Shown in pieces: positions 1 through 9,613 of a stretch of 55,910 nucleotides of DNA (positions within the stretch are counted from its first letter, which is position 1; each line of letters begins with the position of its first letter). The stretch covers positions 1 through 55,910 of the forward strand of contig NZ_BCQR01000065.1 of assembly GCF_001552175.1 (NCBI RefSeq). The letters are read 5' to 3'. Under the pieces are notes generated by a model, which ran no database searches, had not been told where the DNA came from, and was given only the letters and a program-made list of their open reading frames with translations. Position numbers and translations under genes: made by a program. Source of the stretch: Actinomadura kijaniata NBRC 14229. GTDB lineage: Bacteria; Actinomycetota; Actinomycetes; Streptosporangiales; Streptosporangiaceae.

Positions 1-1
1 G

Positions 2-565
2 GCTCTGGAACGGCTAGGCTCAGAACAGATGGACGTGCGACCGGGCGGCGTCTACGCCCTGGACCACGTGGCCCGGGACTCCGCCCCCCATCACGACGAT
101 GTGATCGAGGTGCTGGAGACCCTCATCCGCCGCCGCGCCCCCGCCGCCCGGCACCAGGACCAGGACGGCCCGCGCCTGGGCTGGCGGCCGCGGCTGCCTG
201 ACCGGCCCGACGCCGACGTGCAGGCCGCCCTCACCGCCCTGGCCACCCGCCCCCACCGGCCCGAACGCCGCACCCTTGACCTGGGTCAACTCCACCTGGC
301 TCACGCCCGCCTGACCGGCGCGGATCTGACCGGCGCGGATCTGACCGGCGCAGACCTGACCAGTGCGCGCCTGACCCGCGCGAACCTGATCCACGCGGAC
401 CTGTGGGACGCGCGCCTGGCCCGCGCGCGCCTGGCCCGCGCGCGCTTGACCCGTGCGGACCTGACCGGTGCGGACCTGTGTGGCGCAGACCTACGTAGGA
501 CCCAGGGGAAAACAGCTGAGCAGGTGCGCTCGATGGCCCGCACTGACGAGACCAGCCGGTTCTGA
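2..565 (+). CDS. Pentapeptide-repeat protein, 5' end outside window
   Basis: The reading frame is open from base 2. It reads ALERLGSEQ before the first internal ATG at base 29, which matches the usual lead-in of actinobacterial pentapeptide-repeat proteins (an 'LGS..xDVRxGGxYALxxxARDS' stretch). The true start is therefore upstream of the window and the ATG at 29 is internal. Roughly the last 80 residues before the tail are A(D/R/N)Lxx repeats such as ADLTG and ARLAR, about 14 in a row. These are expected to fold as a right-handed quadrilateral beta-helix. The 15-bp repetition in the DNA is this protein repeat. The segment before the repeats is often preceded in relatives by membrane helices, which would lie outside the window. 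The cellular role of the family is generally unknown. Confidence 0.85.
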   Translation, partial: ALERLGSEQMDVRPGGVYALDHVARDSAPHHDDVIEVLETLIRRRAPAARHQDQDGPRLGWRPRLPDRPDADVQAALTALATRPHRPERRTLDLGQLHLAHARLTGADLTGADLTGADLTSARLTRANLIHADLWDARLARARLARARLTRADLTGADLCGADLRRTQGKTAEQVRSMARTDETSRF

Positions 566-921
566 ACCGGTCGCGGGCGGTTGGGTGCGATCGGCGCACC
601 GACCGGCGCGGCACCTCCATACCCGCCACCGTCCCTGCCGAGGCGTCATGCGTGGTCGCCGAGAACAGCCGGAGTGCGGTCGCCGCGACGCGCAGCGCGG
701 AGCTCACCCGCATTCACATGGCGCTCGGCGTGAACCTGGCCGTGGCCCTGGTGAGCGTGGTGTTCATCTGGATCGGCCTGCGCGCGCGTTGCACGCGCTC
801 CTCGATGGCAGAGAGTCCTCCGCGCCAGCGTCCATGCTGGCGGCCCGGGCGGAGGATGCGCCGGCCGGCTGGGCTGTGCCCGAGGACGCCGCCGACCCGG
901 AGGGGCCGGCGGCGGTCGTCG
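566..921. other. Gene-poor stretch with a possible membrane-protein scrap
   Basis: No convincing complete gene lies here. On the plus strand from about 652 a short frame encodes a hydrophobic stretch (LAVALVSVVFIWIGL) that looks like one transmembrane helix, and then degenerates. It may be a remnant of a membrane protein, but I could not assign a family. Confidence 0.3.
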
Positions 922-1149
922 TCAGGGGCCGATCCAGAGCTCCCACCACACGTCGTAGGCGTTCCACCGGCATTCGTGCCCGATCGAGCCGTCGATGTAG
1001 TACAGAGCCCTGTACTCGCATTCGTCCCGTTCGCCGTATCTGGCGACGAGCTGCCAGCTGGAGGCGGTCGCGGGCGTCGCCGCGACGGGCAGGGCGGTCG
1101 CGGCCGACACCGCGACGGCCAGCGCGCCGAGGGTCTGTCTGAGTTTCAC
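922..1149 (-). CDS. Small secreted protein with signal peptide
   Basis: This 75-aa protein starts at a GTG preceded at good spacing by GGAAGGAA. The N-terminus is a classic Sec signal peptide: MKLR, then a hydrophobic alanine/valine core, with likely cleavage after ATA near residue 30. The mature part is about 45 residues, rich in aromatic residues (YY, WW, W) and with exactly two cysteines, which could form one disulfide. I recognise no family. It stands alone on its strand between the pentapeptide gene and an IS scar. It may be an extracellular peptide or small inhibitor-like protein, but the function is unknown. Confidence 0.7.
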   Translation of the reverse strand: MKLRQTLGALAVAVSAATALPVAATPATASSWQLVARYGERDECEYRALYYIDGSIGHECRWNAYDVWWELWIGP

Positions 1150-1352
1150 GTCATTCCTTCCCTGATGAAGCGGACCGCATGATCATGGAGGGAACCCGCG
1201 TCGGCGGTATTGAAGAAATATGCGCATGCGAGCCGTCAGGTCCCCGAGGGACTGTCGGCCACCACTTGGCCCGTGCCGCGATGGCTCGGCTCGATGCGCC
1301 ATCCCGTGGAACTGATCCACCTCACCGCGACTGCAACGGCGGCACAGGCGTC

Positions 1353-1556
1353 GTGAGTGACCCGCCCGCGTTCTCCACCAGGACCGCGCACCGGTTCGTT
1401 GCGGCCTGGGCGGCGCACCATCCGGTGATGGTGCTGGAAAGCTGTGACGGCACCGGCAAGACCACCCTGGCCACCATCCTGGCCACCGGCTATGGCTACC
1501 GCCTGTCCCACGCCAACCGCAGTCCCGACGACGTCGACCTGGCCGCGCACCACGCC
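1353..1556 (+). pseudogene. Thymidylate-kinase-like P-loop fragment
   Basis: From a GTG at 1353 the frame encodes about 68 residues. They include MVLESCDGTGKTTLA, a P-loop of the thymidylate/deoxynucleoside kinase type (consensus ExxDGxGKTT), followed by SPDDVDLAAHH, which matches the region after the first strand in those proteins. The similarity stops near 1556 and the rest of the kinase, about two thirds of it, is absent. The frame runs on into antisense transposase sequence. The gene was probably cut by a mobile element. Confidence 0.55.
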
Positions 1557-1565
1557 GGTTCCCCA

Positions 1566-1679
1566 CCCATCCCGGCCCGGGTAGTGGTAGCGCCGCCGGA
1601 CCATCGGCAGCATCGGTTCGAGCCGGGCCCGCAGCTCGTCGGACGCGATCCATGGGGGTGGCCGTCGCTTGCGGCCCAT
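1566..1679 (-). pseudogene. IS5-type transposase N-terminal fragment
   Basis: Minus-strand residues 1-38 (starting MGRKRRPPPW, then DELRARLEPMLP and RRYHYPGRDG) match the start of IS5-family transposases of the DUF4096 type: W.xSDxLWxxIEPLLPxxxRRxxxPGRxR. The similarity ends abruptly at about 1566, next to the thymidylate-kinase-like fragment on the opposite strand. No catalytic DDE region is present. This is an insertion-sequence relic and cannot be active. Confidence 0.6.
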
Positions 1680-1984
1680 GGCCTCCAGCCAACGCCCACC
1701 AGCTCATGAACCAGATCTCATTGTGTGGGGAGTTCTTGGCGCCGGACCGGTTTGAGCCGCCACCCGCAAGTGGAGCGGGTGCGTTGAATACCTGAGGTCA
1801 GGGATGTTCGGCGGCGGCCGCCACCGGCAGGGTTGGGGCGTTCGTTCCGGACGGCGTACGCGCCCTGCCGGGCGGGCGGACTTCAGGGGGAGTCCGTTGT
1901 GATCGGCGGCGGCCGAGGGGGCCGGGTGCGGGAACCCGGCCTCTCTCGTGGCGTGGCTCCCCTGCGCACGCGAGGGGGCCACAG
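1680..1984. promoter_or_regulatory. Upstream region of the five-gene operon, with a stem-loop
   Basis: These 305 bases lie between the IS relic and the GTG start at 1985. A perfect 8-bp stem (GGCCGGGT at 1920-1927, ACCCGGCC at 1934-1941) with a 6-nt loop sits about 44 nt before the start codon, and a strong ribosome site (GAGGGGG, 1972-1978) follows it. A TTGAAT at about 1786 could be a -35 element, but I see no matching -10. The promoter for the operon should lie here. Confidence 0.45.
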
Positions 1985-4900
1985 GTGGGCGAGACCGCTT
2001 CCACGACGCCGTTCGTGCTGTTCGGGCCGATGGTCCGGCGGGTCGACCGGACGAGCGTCACCGTCATCGTCGGTGTGCGGGAACGCTGCCAGGTGACGCT
2101 CCGGGTGTTCCCCGTCGGAGACGGGCCGGGGTATCCGAGAGGCGCGCCGGAGATGGCGGCCGTGATGCCGACGGTCCGGCTGGGGGAGTCGCTGCACATC
2201 GTCGCGGTGACGGTGCAAGGGGCGCTGGCCGCGGGACGCCTGTACGGCTACGACCTCGACTTCGGTCCAGGCCGGGCGAGCCTTTTCGACGCGGGTGTCG
2301 TGCACGCCGACCCGGCCGAGGCGGCGCGGGCGCTCACCTACCCGGGCGGTCCCGGCTACCCGACCTTCCCGACCCCGCCGGACGACCCGAACAGGCTGCG
2401 CGTCTTCCACGGGTCGTGCCGCCGGCCCCACGCCGAGGGGCGGGACCTGCTGCCGGCGCTCGACCACATCGTGCGGGTGGACGTCGCCGACCCGCACCGG
2501 CGACCGCAACAGATGATCATGACCGGGGACCAGATCTACGCCGACAACGTGGCGGATCCGCTGCTGGTGATGATCCAGCGGGTCACCGCGCGGCTGGGGA
2601 TGGCGGCCGAGACCCTCCCGGCGGACGGCGGGCCGGCCGACACGGCGCTGCGCCCCGGGCTGCGCGCCGGCGTGGTGCGCGGGCAGGCGCACTTCACCTC
2701 CGGAGACTGCGACAGCCATCTGATGTCGTTCCGCGAGTACGCCGGGATGTACCTGCTGGTCTGGTCGGACGTGCTGTGGGACGCGACCGTGCCGAGGTTC
2801 GAGGAGGTCTTCCCCGAGGACACCGCGATCCTGAAGGATCCGGCGCGGCGCAGGCCCGGCGAGGACGTCCACAGCCTGATCGTGCGGGGACTGCCCTACC
2901 GGCCGTTCAAGCACCAGGAGCGGATCGCCGAACGGTTCGTCCGCTGGCGGGAGGACGCGGTGCGGCTGGAGGAGTTCCGCGAGGGGCTCGGCCTGGTCCG
3001 CCGGGCGCTGGCGAACACGCCGACATACATGATCTTCGATGACCACGACGTCTCCGACGACTGGAACATCGGCACCGACTGGATCACCAAGGCCGTCATC
3101 GCCGACGGGCTCGGTCGGCGGATGGTGCGCAACGCGCTGGCCGCCTACGCGGTGTTCCAGCACTGGGGCAACACGCCCGGGCGGTTCGCGGACGGCACGC
3201 CGGGCCGCGCGGTGCTCGGCGCCCTGGAGCGCTGGCTGGCCGCGCCCGGCGCCGCCGACGACCTGGTGCTGCGCACCGGCCTCGGGCTGCCGCTGGAGCT
3301 GAAGTACGGCGTCCAGGTGAAGCCGCCCGCGGCGGACATGCTGGCCTACCACTACACGATCACCTGGCCGCGGTACCAGCTCGTCGTCCTGGACACCCGG
3401 ACCTGGCGCCGCTACTTCGGCCAGCGGGGCGTGCTGCTGTACGACGACGGCCCGCTGGACGCGATGCTGGGCGCCGAGCCGCCGCTCGGCGACGACGCGG
3501 TGACGATCGTGGCGCAGCCGACCGCGTTCCTGGGGGTGCCGGTCGTCGAGCAGATCGTCCAGCCCCTGGTCAAGGGATTCGCCGGCCGGTACGAGGCCGA
3601 CGCCGAGGACGCCTGGTTCCACGACGACGCCTCGATGCACAAGACGCTCGGCCGGCTCTGCGCCGCGGCGCCGCCCGGTGCCGACGGGGTACGGCGGCGC
3701 CGGCTCGTCCTGATCGGCGGGGACATCCACTACGGCTTCGCCGAGCGGACCCGGTTCTCGGCGGTGCTCCCGTACGCCTGCGGCCCCGACCGGAGCAGGC
3801 CGTACGAGGGGCAGAACCGGACCGAGGCGGTGCTGGCCACGTTCGTGGCGAGCGCGCTGCGCAACGAGGCCCGCCTGACCAGGATGCTCCACCGGACGGG
3901 CTACGAGATCGGCGACGGCGTCCCGCACCTGCACTACGTCGGCTGGGCCGCCGAGGACCGCGGCGGGGCGCGCCGCCAGGTGGGCGTGGAGGTGCCGCTG
4001 ACCGGCGGCGATCCGGTCGGCTGGTGGGTGCAGGGCAAACCGTCGGTGGGCGAGCTGACCCCGGGACGGATGCTGACCGCCCGGCCCGACTGGCGGCTGG
4101 CCACGCGGTTCGTCCGGCACGAGGAGGCCGATCCGCGGCGGCCCGCGGGAACTCCGGTCCCGGTCGGCGACCCGACCGGCAAGACCGGGCCGGAGGCGCT
4201 GGCCGAGTACCTGGCGGCCTCCCGCGACCTCGACGGCTACCTCGGTGACTGGGGCGGCGGCAAGGAGATCGTCGGCCACTGCAACCTCGGGGAGCTGCGC
4301 TTCTCGTGGGGGGACGGCGAGGCCAAGAAGGCCACGCAGACCCTCTGGTGGCACCTCGGCGACCGGCCGGAGCCGGGCCCGCTGACGACGTTCGAGGTCG
4401 GTATGGAGTTCGGCGCGTCCCTCACCGAGGACATCCCCTACGGCTTCGTGCTGCGGGAGTTCGACCACGACGCGCGCGGCGCCGACGAGGCCGTCTACGA
4501 CGGGCTGCGCCGTCCGGCGTCGGTCGTCACCGCGGGGGCGGCCGTCGAGCGGTTGCAGAAGGACCTGCTGGAACTCGGCTTCGGCGCCCCGCCGCCGCTC
4601 TACGGGAACTACGACACCGACACCGTCCGCATGGTGCGGGAGTTCCAGACCTATGCCCGGCGCGCCCGCGCGGCGCGTGACACCGGCGCCGCCGCCGTCC
4701 GCTACTCCGACCGCCTGGCGCCGGTGGAGGTGCCCGCCGCCGACCGGTACGCCGGGCCGGTGAGCGGGGTCGCCGACCTGGCCACCCAGCTCGCGATCGC
4801 GCGATGGAAGCGGAACCGGTGGCGCTGCCCGGTGGTGGTCGAGGGCTGGCGGACGGCCGGGACGGCCCTCACCGAGCTGGTCGACCCCAACGTGTGGGGG

Positions 4901-6175
4901 ACGGGGCAGGTGTCGGCGTCCACCGCCCTGTTCGCGCGGGACGTCGCGGGCGCCGTCGTGGGTCCGGCGCCGCCCGGCCATCCGGAGCTGACGCCGCTCG
5001 GCTCGGTCGCCGTCGACCCCTCGTACCCGCAGGGGCCGGGGCCGGTGGTGCCGGGACGGTCGGAGCTGCTGCCCGAGCACCTGCTGCCGCGGCTGCCCGA
5101 CGGTCCGTCCGGGCCGACCCTGGCGCAGCTGGTCGCCGGCCGTTCCGACGAGCGCGTGGCCAGGCGGCTGTCCACGTTCAAGGTGCTACGGGCCGCCGCC
5201 GAGGCGACGGCGGGCGCCTGGTTCGACGCCGTCACCGCCAACGACGCGGCGCTGCTGCGGCTCGGGCCGTTCGGCTGGGCGGGCGACGGCCCGTTCCCGC
5301 CGGTCACGACCGTGCGGCCGCGCCGGGAATGGTCCGGTGAGCTGTGGGCCTACCTGGCCTTCCTGCGCGCCACCGACCGCGACGCCTTCGACGCGCTGAC
5401 GGGCGGCGGGCTGGTCCCGCTGCCGGGCTGGGGTCCCGACGGCGGCGGGCTGCTCGACACGGGGCTGCGGGTGCCCCGGTCGCGCCCGACGCTCACCGGG
5501 GAGAACGGCAAGCCCGGCGCCCCGCTGGCGCACGAGTTCTCGCTCGGCGTGTTCCGCGACTGGCACTGGGTGTACCGGTTCGTCGCCGCGACCCGCACGG
5601 ACGCCGCGGTCCGCCGGAGCTTCTGGAAACCGGCCCGGCAGCGGCTGCACGACCTGCTGGCCGCGCCGTGGGACGGCCCGGCGGCGCCGGCGACCGTGCA
5701 GCACGTGCGCGGCGCGGACGGCAACCCGCGCCCGGCCCGGGTGGGGGACCTGTTCACCTCCGAGCGGGCGGCGGGGATGCTGGGCTGCGCGCACCTGCTC
5801 CAACCGGGGTTCGTGCTGTCGGCGGCCGATCCGGGCGCGGCCGAGCCGCCCGAGAGCCGGTTCGCCGGGCGGGCCGCGACGCCCCTGCACCAGGTGCTGG
5901 AGGCGGCCAAGGCCACCGGCCCGGACTTCTCGGGTCCCGCGCACGACTGGACCGACGACCACGAGACCGCGCTCATCACCGCGCTGGCGGCCGCGACCGC
6001 GACGCACGCCGCGCTCGCGGCACCGGTCGAGTCGGTGCGCAACTGGCCGTCCTGGCCCACCGGGACGCGCTACACCCTGCCGGTCGAGGCGCTGCCCCCC
6101 GCCGAGCGGAACCTGTCCGGGCTGCGCCGCTCCCTGCTGCTGGACATCGACGACCTGCCCAGGAGGCAGCCGTGA
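1985..6175 (+). CDS. PhoD-like metallophosphatase with peptidoglycan-binding-like segment and long extension
   Basis: This 1396-aa protein starts at a GTG with GAGGGGG six bases upstream. Residues 1 to about 130 are a beta-rich N-terminal domain like that preceding PhoD-type phosphatases. The catalytic core shows FHGSCRRPH (about 140), MTGDQIYAD (about 179), FDDHDVSDDWN (about 350) and GGDIHYGF (about 578), which are the metal-binding motifs of the PhoD / alkaline-phosphatase-D metallophosphatase family. Near 852-897, VERLQKDLLELGF...VREFQ resembles a PG_binding_1 helix bundle. A further 500 residues have no assignment. PhoD enzymes are normally about 500 residues with a Tat signal; this one has no signal peptide and is nearly three times longer. 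It is the first gene of a coupled five-gene unit and its stop overlaps the next start (GTGA). The phosphoesterase activity is inferred from motifs and the substrate is unknown. Confidence 0.8.
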   Translation: MGETASTTPFVLFGPMVRRVDRTSVTVIVGVRERCQVTLRVFPVGDGPGYPRGAPEMAAVMPTVRLGESLHIVAVTVQGALAAGRLYGYDLDFGPGRASLFDAGVVHADPAEAARALTYPGGPGYPTFPTPPDDPNRLRVFHGSCRRPHAEGRDLLPALDHIVRVDVADPHRRPQQMIMTGDQIYADNVADPLLVMIQRVTARLGMAAETLPADGGPADTALRPGLRAGVVRGQAHFTSGDCDSHLMSFREYAGMYLLVWSDVLWDATVPRFEEVFPEDTAILKDPARRRPGEDVHSLIVRGLPYRPFKHQERIAERFVRWREDAVRLEEFREGLGLVRRALANTPTYMIFDDHDVSDDWNIGTDWITKAVIADGLGRRMVRNALAAYAVFQHWGNTPGRFADGTPGRAVLGALERWLAAPGAADDLVLRTGLGLPLELKYGVQVKPPAADMLAYHYTITWPRYQLVVLDTRTWRRYFGQRGVLLYDDGPLDAMLGAEPPLGDDAVTIVAQPTAFLGVPVVEQIVQPLVKGFAGRYEADAEDAWFHDDASMHKTLGRLCAAAPPGADGVRRRRLVLIGGDIHYGFAERTRFSAVLPYACGPDRSRPYEGQNRTEAVLATFVASALRNEARLTRMLHRTGYEIGDGVPHLHYVGWAAEDRGGARRQVGVEVPLTGGDPVGWWVQGKPSVGELTPGRMLTARPDWRLATRFVRHEEADPRRPAGTPVPVGDPTGKTGPEALAEYLAASRDLDGYLGDWGGGKEIVGHCNLGELRFSWGDGEAKKATQTLWWHLGDRPEPGPLTTFEVGMEFGASLTEDIPYGFVLREFDHDARGADEAVYDGLRRPASVVTAGAAVERLQKDLLELGFGAPPPLYGNYDTDTVRMVREFQTYARRARAARDTGAAAVRYSDRLAPVEVPAADRYAGPVSGVADLATQLAIARWKRNRWRCPVVVEGWRTAGTALTELVDPNVWGTGQVSASTALFARDVAGAVVGPAPPGHPELTPLGSVAVDPSYPQGPGPVVPGRSELLPEHLLPRLPDGPSGPTLAQLVAGRSDERVARRLSTFKVLRAAAEATAGAWFDAVTANDAALLRLGPFGWAGDGPFPPVTTVRPRREWSGELWAYLAFLRATDRDAFDALTGGGLVPLPGWGPDGGGLLDTGLRVPRSRPTLTGENGKPGAPLAHEFSLGVFRDWHWVYRFVAATRTDAAVRRSFWKPARQRLHDLLAAPWDGPAAPATVQHVRGADGNPRPARVGDLFTSERAAGMLGCAHLLQPGFVLSAADPGAAEPPESRFAGRAATPLHQVLEAAKATGPDFSGPAHDWTDDHETALITALAAATATHAALAAPVESVRNWPSWPTGTRYTLPVEALPPAERNLSGLRRSLLLDIDDLPRRQP

Positions 6176-9100
6176 CGGAGATGAAGGACACGACGGAAAC
6201 GCCAGGGGAGGCGGGGGCGGCGGCGGAGCCGGAGCGCAGCGTCCTCGCCCAGATCCTCACCGAGTTCGCCCTCTACGTCGAGCCGGCGCGGGCGGCGGCC
6301 GACCCGTGGCGGCGCAACCACCTGCTGCGCGCGCTCGGCTGGGACCTGGGCCCGCTGATCGGGTACGACTCGCAGGCGTTCCAGGAGTGGGCCGACGGAA
6401 TCGGCCGCGCGGTCGAGGACATGGCCGAGGTCGCCGCCGAACTGCCGCGCGACTCGCTCGGCGGCGTGATCAAGGCGTTCCAGAAGCTCGGCGAGGCCGC
6501 CGGGCCGCTGAAGGCCCTGCCGCCCAAGATCGAGGGCGAGGTGCCGGACGAGCTGTTCGACGCCATGGTCGGCGACCTGCTGAACCACCTGCCGGCCGCC
6601 TACCTGGCGCGCCGTGCCCGCTGGACGCTCCCGGCCGCCGCGCTGCTGGGCCTTGTGACACCGGCGGCGGACCAGGAGGAGCCCAGCCCGCCGATGCCGC
6701 CCGGCGACAACCCGATCCGGCTGCCGCGGCGCCGCACCGAGGTCCATCCCGAGCGGCTCATCGACCTGCTGTCCGACCCCGGGGCGTACTTCCGGTCGCT
6801 GTACGTCCCCGACGGGCTGGACACGCCGGAGGCGATCGACCGGGCCGCGGCCCGCATCCTGCCCAAGGCGGCGGCGCTGCTGCGGGGCCTTGGCCTGGAC
6901 GCGGACTGCGGCATCCGGCCCGGCATCGGACCCGACCTCGGGCCCGACGGCGAGCGGCTGGCCGGCCACCTGCTGTCGGTGCGGGCCCGCATCCCCGACA
7001 CGGCCGGCGGAAACGAGGTGGAGCTCGGGGCGAACCTCGGCCTCGGCCTCATCGACGGCAGACCGGCGCTGATCGTCATCCCGCGGGTGGCGGCGCACGT
7101 GGTGGGCCGGGCCGGCGACTGGAACGTCAGCGGCGACATGGAGGTGTCCGCCGACGCGTTCGCGTTCGGCCCCGGTGGTGTCACGGTGGCGGGCCCGGAC
7201 CCCGGGGTGCGGATCGCGGCGGAGGTGGCGCGGATCTCGGCGCCCGACGAACCGGCCTGGGTGGTGGGCGCGCCCGACGGCGTGCACCTGGCGGTCGGCG
7301 AGCTGGTGCTCGCGCTGCGCGCCGCGCTCGGCCTCGGGCGCGACGACATCGAGATCGGCGTGCGGGCCGGCCGGGCGGAGGTCGTCCTCGCCGGCGGCGA
7401 CGGCGACGGTTTCGTCAAGCGGGTCCTGCCGCACCGCAAGGTGTCGATCCCGTTCGAGCTGGGGGTGGCGTGGTCGCACCGCGCCGGCCTGCACCTCACC
7501 GGAGCCGCCGGCCTGATCGCGGAGTTCCCGGTGCACGGCTCGGTGCTCGGGATCAGCCCGGAGCTGGTCCGGATCGGCGTTGAGGCGTCCCTCGCCGAGG
7601 AGGCGGTCACCGCGTGGGCGACCGCCACCGTCTCGGTGCGGGTGGGCAGGCTCACCGCGGTCGTCGAGGACGTCGGCATCGCCGCCGACCTCACCTTCCC
7701 CGACGACGGCGGCAACCTCGGCGGGGCGAACCTGGCACCGCGGTTCAAGGCGCCGTCCGGCCTCGGGCTCCACCTGCTGCTCGGCGTGGTGGACGGCGGC
7801 GGGTACCTGTCCATCGACGAGCCGCGCGGGATGTACTCGGGGGCCTTCCAGTTCGGGATGGCCGGCGGCGTCGCGCCCGGTTCGAGCGGGTTCCGCCTCC
7901 AGGCGGTCGCCGTCCTCAACACCAGGACCCCGGACGGGAAACCGCTCACCGGGCGCGACGGGGGCGAGAGCTACTCGCTGCTGGTGTCCGGATCGTTCCA
8001 GTGGCGTCCCGGCCTGGTGCTGCCGGCCGGCATCACCCTCACCGGGCTCGGCGCCGTCCTCGGCCTCAACCGGCGCGCCAACCTGGAGGAGCTGCGCAAC
8101 GCGACGCGGTCGCGGAGCCTGGACGCGGTGCTGTTCCCAGCCGATCCGGTGGGCAACGCGCCGGCCGTCATCGCCACGCTGGGGCGGATGTTCCCGCCCG
8201 ATCCCACCGGCACGCTCGTCGGGATCATGGCCCGGCTGGAATGGCTGGCCGGGGTCGTCCGCGCCGATCTCGGCATCATGGTCGAGTTCCCGGAGCCGGT
8301 CCGGCTGATCACGCTGGGCCGACTGGTGATCAACTTCCGGGAGGCGGGGCGGTTCCAGCTCGACGTGGTCGGCACGCTCGACCCCGCCGCGGGAGAGGTG
8401 TCCCTCGACGGCAGCCTCGTCGACTCCAAGCTGTTCGGCCGCCCGGTCAGCGGCGACATGGCGCTGCGGCTGCGGTGGAAGGGCGAGAAGAACTTCGCGA
8501 TCTCCATCGGAGGCTTCCATCCGTCCTTCCCCCGGCCGGTGGGCTTCCCGGAGCTCAAACGCTTCTCCATCAACCTCAAGAAGAGCGGCGACCTGCTGCG
8601 CGTCGAGGCGTACCTGGCCGTCACCAGTAACAACGTCCAGTTCGGCGGGGCGCTGATCCTGCACTTCGAGTTCTCGGAACTGACCGTGGACGGCCGCGCC
8701 TGGCTGGACGCGCTCATCCAGTTCAAACCGTTCTGGCTGACCGCCGAGCTCGGCGTGACCGCGTCGGTCAAATGGGGCGACCGGACCCTGCTCGCCCTCA
8801 CCCTGCGCGCCGGCATCAGCGGGCCCGGCCCGTGGCGGGCGCACGGCGAGGTCACCGTCCACCTGCTGTGCTGGGAGATCAGCAAGCGCATCGACAAGGT
8901 GCTCGGCGACCCCACCGAGAAGGAGCAGCCGGCGTCCGTCAACGCGGCGCTCCTCCTGCTGGAGACGCTGAAGCAGCCGGCGACCTGGGACGTCACGACT
9001 CCCGACACCGGCGCCGAGATGGCCTCGCTCAGCACTCCCGAGCCGCCCGCCGGGCAGGTAGTCATGCACCCCGGCACCGTCCTGGGCGTCCGGCAGAACC

Positions 9101-9612
9101 TGCTGCCGCTCGGCGTGGACCTGGACCGCCTGGGCACCAGCCGCGTCCGGGGCGCCCACCGCTTCGAGATCACCTCGTTCCGCTTCGGCGGACGGCCCGG
9201 CGCTCTCGGCGACCCGATCCACGACTACTACGCGCCGGGCCAGTTCTTCGACCTGACGATGCCGGAGATGGTCCAGCGGCCGCAGTCCGAGCGCCGCGAG
9301 GCCGGCCGGCGACTCGTGGTCCCGGCCGGGACGGACCTGCCGGACGCCGGGCTCACCGTGTTCGCCGCCGCCGGAGGCGACGAGTCCTACGACCGGATCG
9401 TCATCGACGACCCCGACGCCGCGGGCCGGCCCATGCCGGACACCGCCGCCGCGACGACCGGCGGGCACCGCTCCGCCGCGCGCGAGGGCGCCCTGCTCGC
9501 CGCCCTGGCCGGCCACGGCCCGGCCGCCAACGCCCGGACGCGGAGCACCGGTTCCGCCCGCTTCGCCGCGCGGCCGCCGGCCGCCCGGATCGACCACTCG
9601 GAGGTGTCCTGA
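6172..9612 (+). CDS. Large beta-rich protein, DUF6603-like
   Basis: This 1146-aa protein starts at a GTG that overlaps the previous stop by four bases, with AGGAGG at 6161-6166. Its first 250 residues are mixed/helical. From there on the sequence alternates hydrophobic and polar residues with many glycines (GVAWSHRAGLHLTGAAGL, LDVVGTLDPAAGEVSLDGSL, VTSNNVQFGGALILHFEFSE), suggesting long stacked beta-sheets. The region around residues 750-900 (NLKKSGDLLRVEAYLAVTSN and what follows) resembles DUF6603 proteins, whose function is unknown. There is no signal peptide and there are almost no cysteines. It is likely a structural component made in fixed ratio with its four neighbours. The DUF6603 assignment is from memory of the family's appearance and needs a profile search. 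Confidence 0.6.
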   Translation: MTEMKDTTETPGEAGAAAEPERSVLAQILTEFALYVEPARAAADPWRRNHLLRALGWDLGPLIGYDSQAFQEWADGIGRAVEDMAEVAAELPRDSLGGVIKAFQKLGEAAGPLKALPPKIEGEVPDELFDAMVGDLLNHLPAAYLARRARWTLPAAALLGLVTPAADQEEPSPPMPPGDNPIRLPRRRTEVHPERLIDLLSDPGAYFRSLYVPDGLDTPEAIDRAAARILPKAAALLRGLGLDADCGIRPGIGPDLGPDGERLAGHLLSVRARIPDTAGGNEVELGANLGLGLIDGRPALIVIPRVAAHVVGRAGDWNVSGDMEVSADAFAFGPGGVTVAGPDPGVRIAAEVARISAPDEPAWVVGAPDGVHLAVGELVLALRAALGLGRDDIEIGVRAGRAEVVLAGGDGDGFVKRVLPHRKVSIPFELGVAWSHRAGLHLTGAAGLIAEFPVHGSVLGISPELVRIGVEASLAEEAVTAWATATVSVRVGRLTAVVEDVGIAADLTFPDDGGNLGGANLAPRFKAPSGLGLHLLLGVVDGGGYLSIDEPRGMYSGAFQFGMAGGVAPGSSGFRLQAVAVLNTRTPDGKPLTGRDGGESYSLLVSGSFQWRPGLVLPAGITLTGLGAVLGLNRRANLEELRNATRSRSLDAVLFPADPVGNAPAVIATLGRMFPPDPTGTLVGIMARLEWLAGVVRADLGIMVEFPEPVRLITLGRLVINFREAGRFQLDVVGTLDPAAGEVSLDGSLVDSKLFGRPVSGDMALRLRWKGEKNFAISIGGFHPSFPRPVGFPELKRFSINLKKSGDLLRVEAYLAVTSNNVQFGGALILHFEFSELTVDGRAWLDALIQFKPFWLTAELGVTASVKWGDRTLLALTLRAGISGPGPWRAHGEVTVHLLCWEISKRIDKVLGDPTEKEQPASVNAALLLLETLKQPATWDVTTPDTGAEMASLSTPEPPAGQVVMHPGTVLGVRQNLLPLGVDLDRLGTSRVRGAHRFEITSFRFGGRPGALGDPIHDYYAPGQFFDLTMPEMVQRPQSERREAGRRLVVPAGTDLPDAGLTVFAAAGGDESYDRIVIDDPDAAGRPMPDTAAATTGGHRSAAREGALLAALAGHGPAANARTRSTGSARFAARPPAARIDHSEVS

Positions 9613-9613
9613 C

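Noticed and set aside
300..480. 15-bp direct repeats considered as a CRISPR or satellite array
   Set aside because: They are in frame and encode the A(D/R)Lxx pentapeptide repeat; there are no spacers of CRISPR length.
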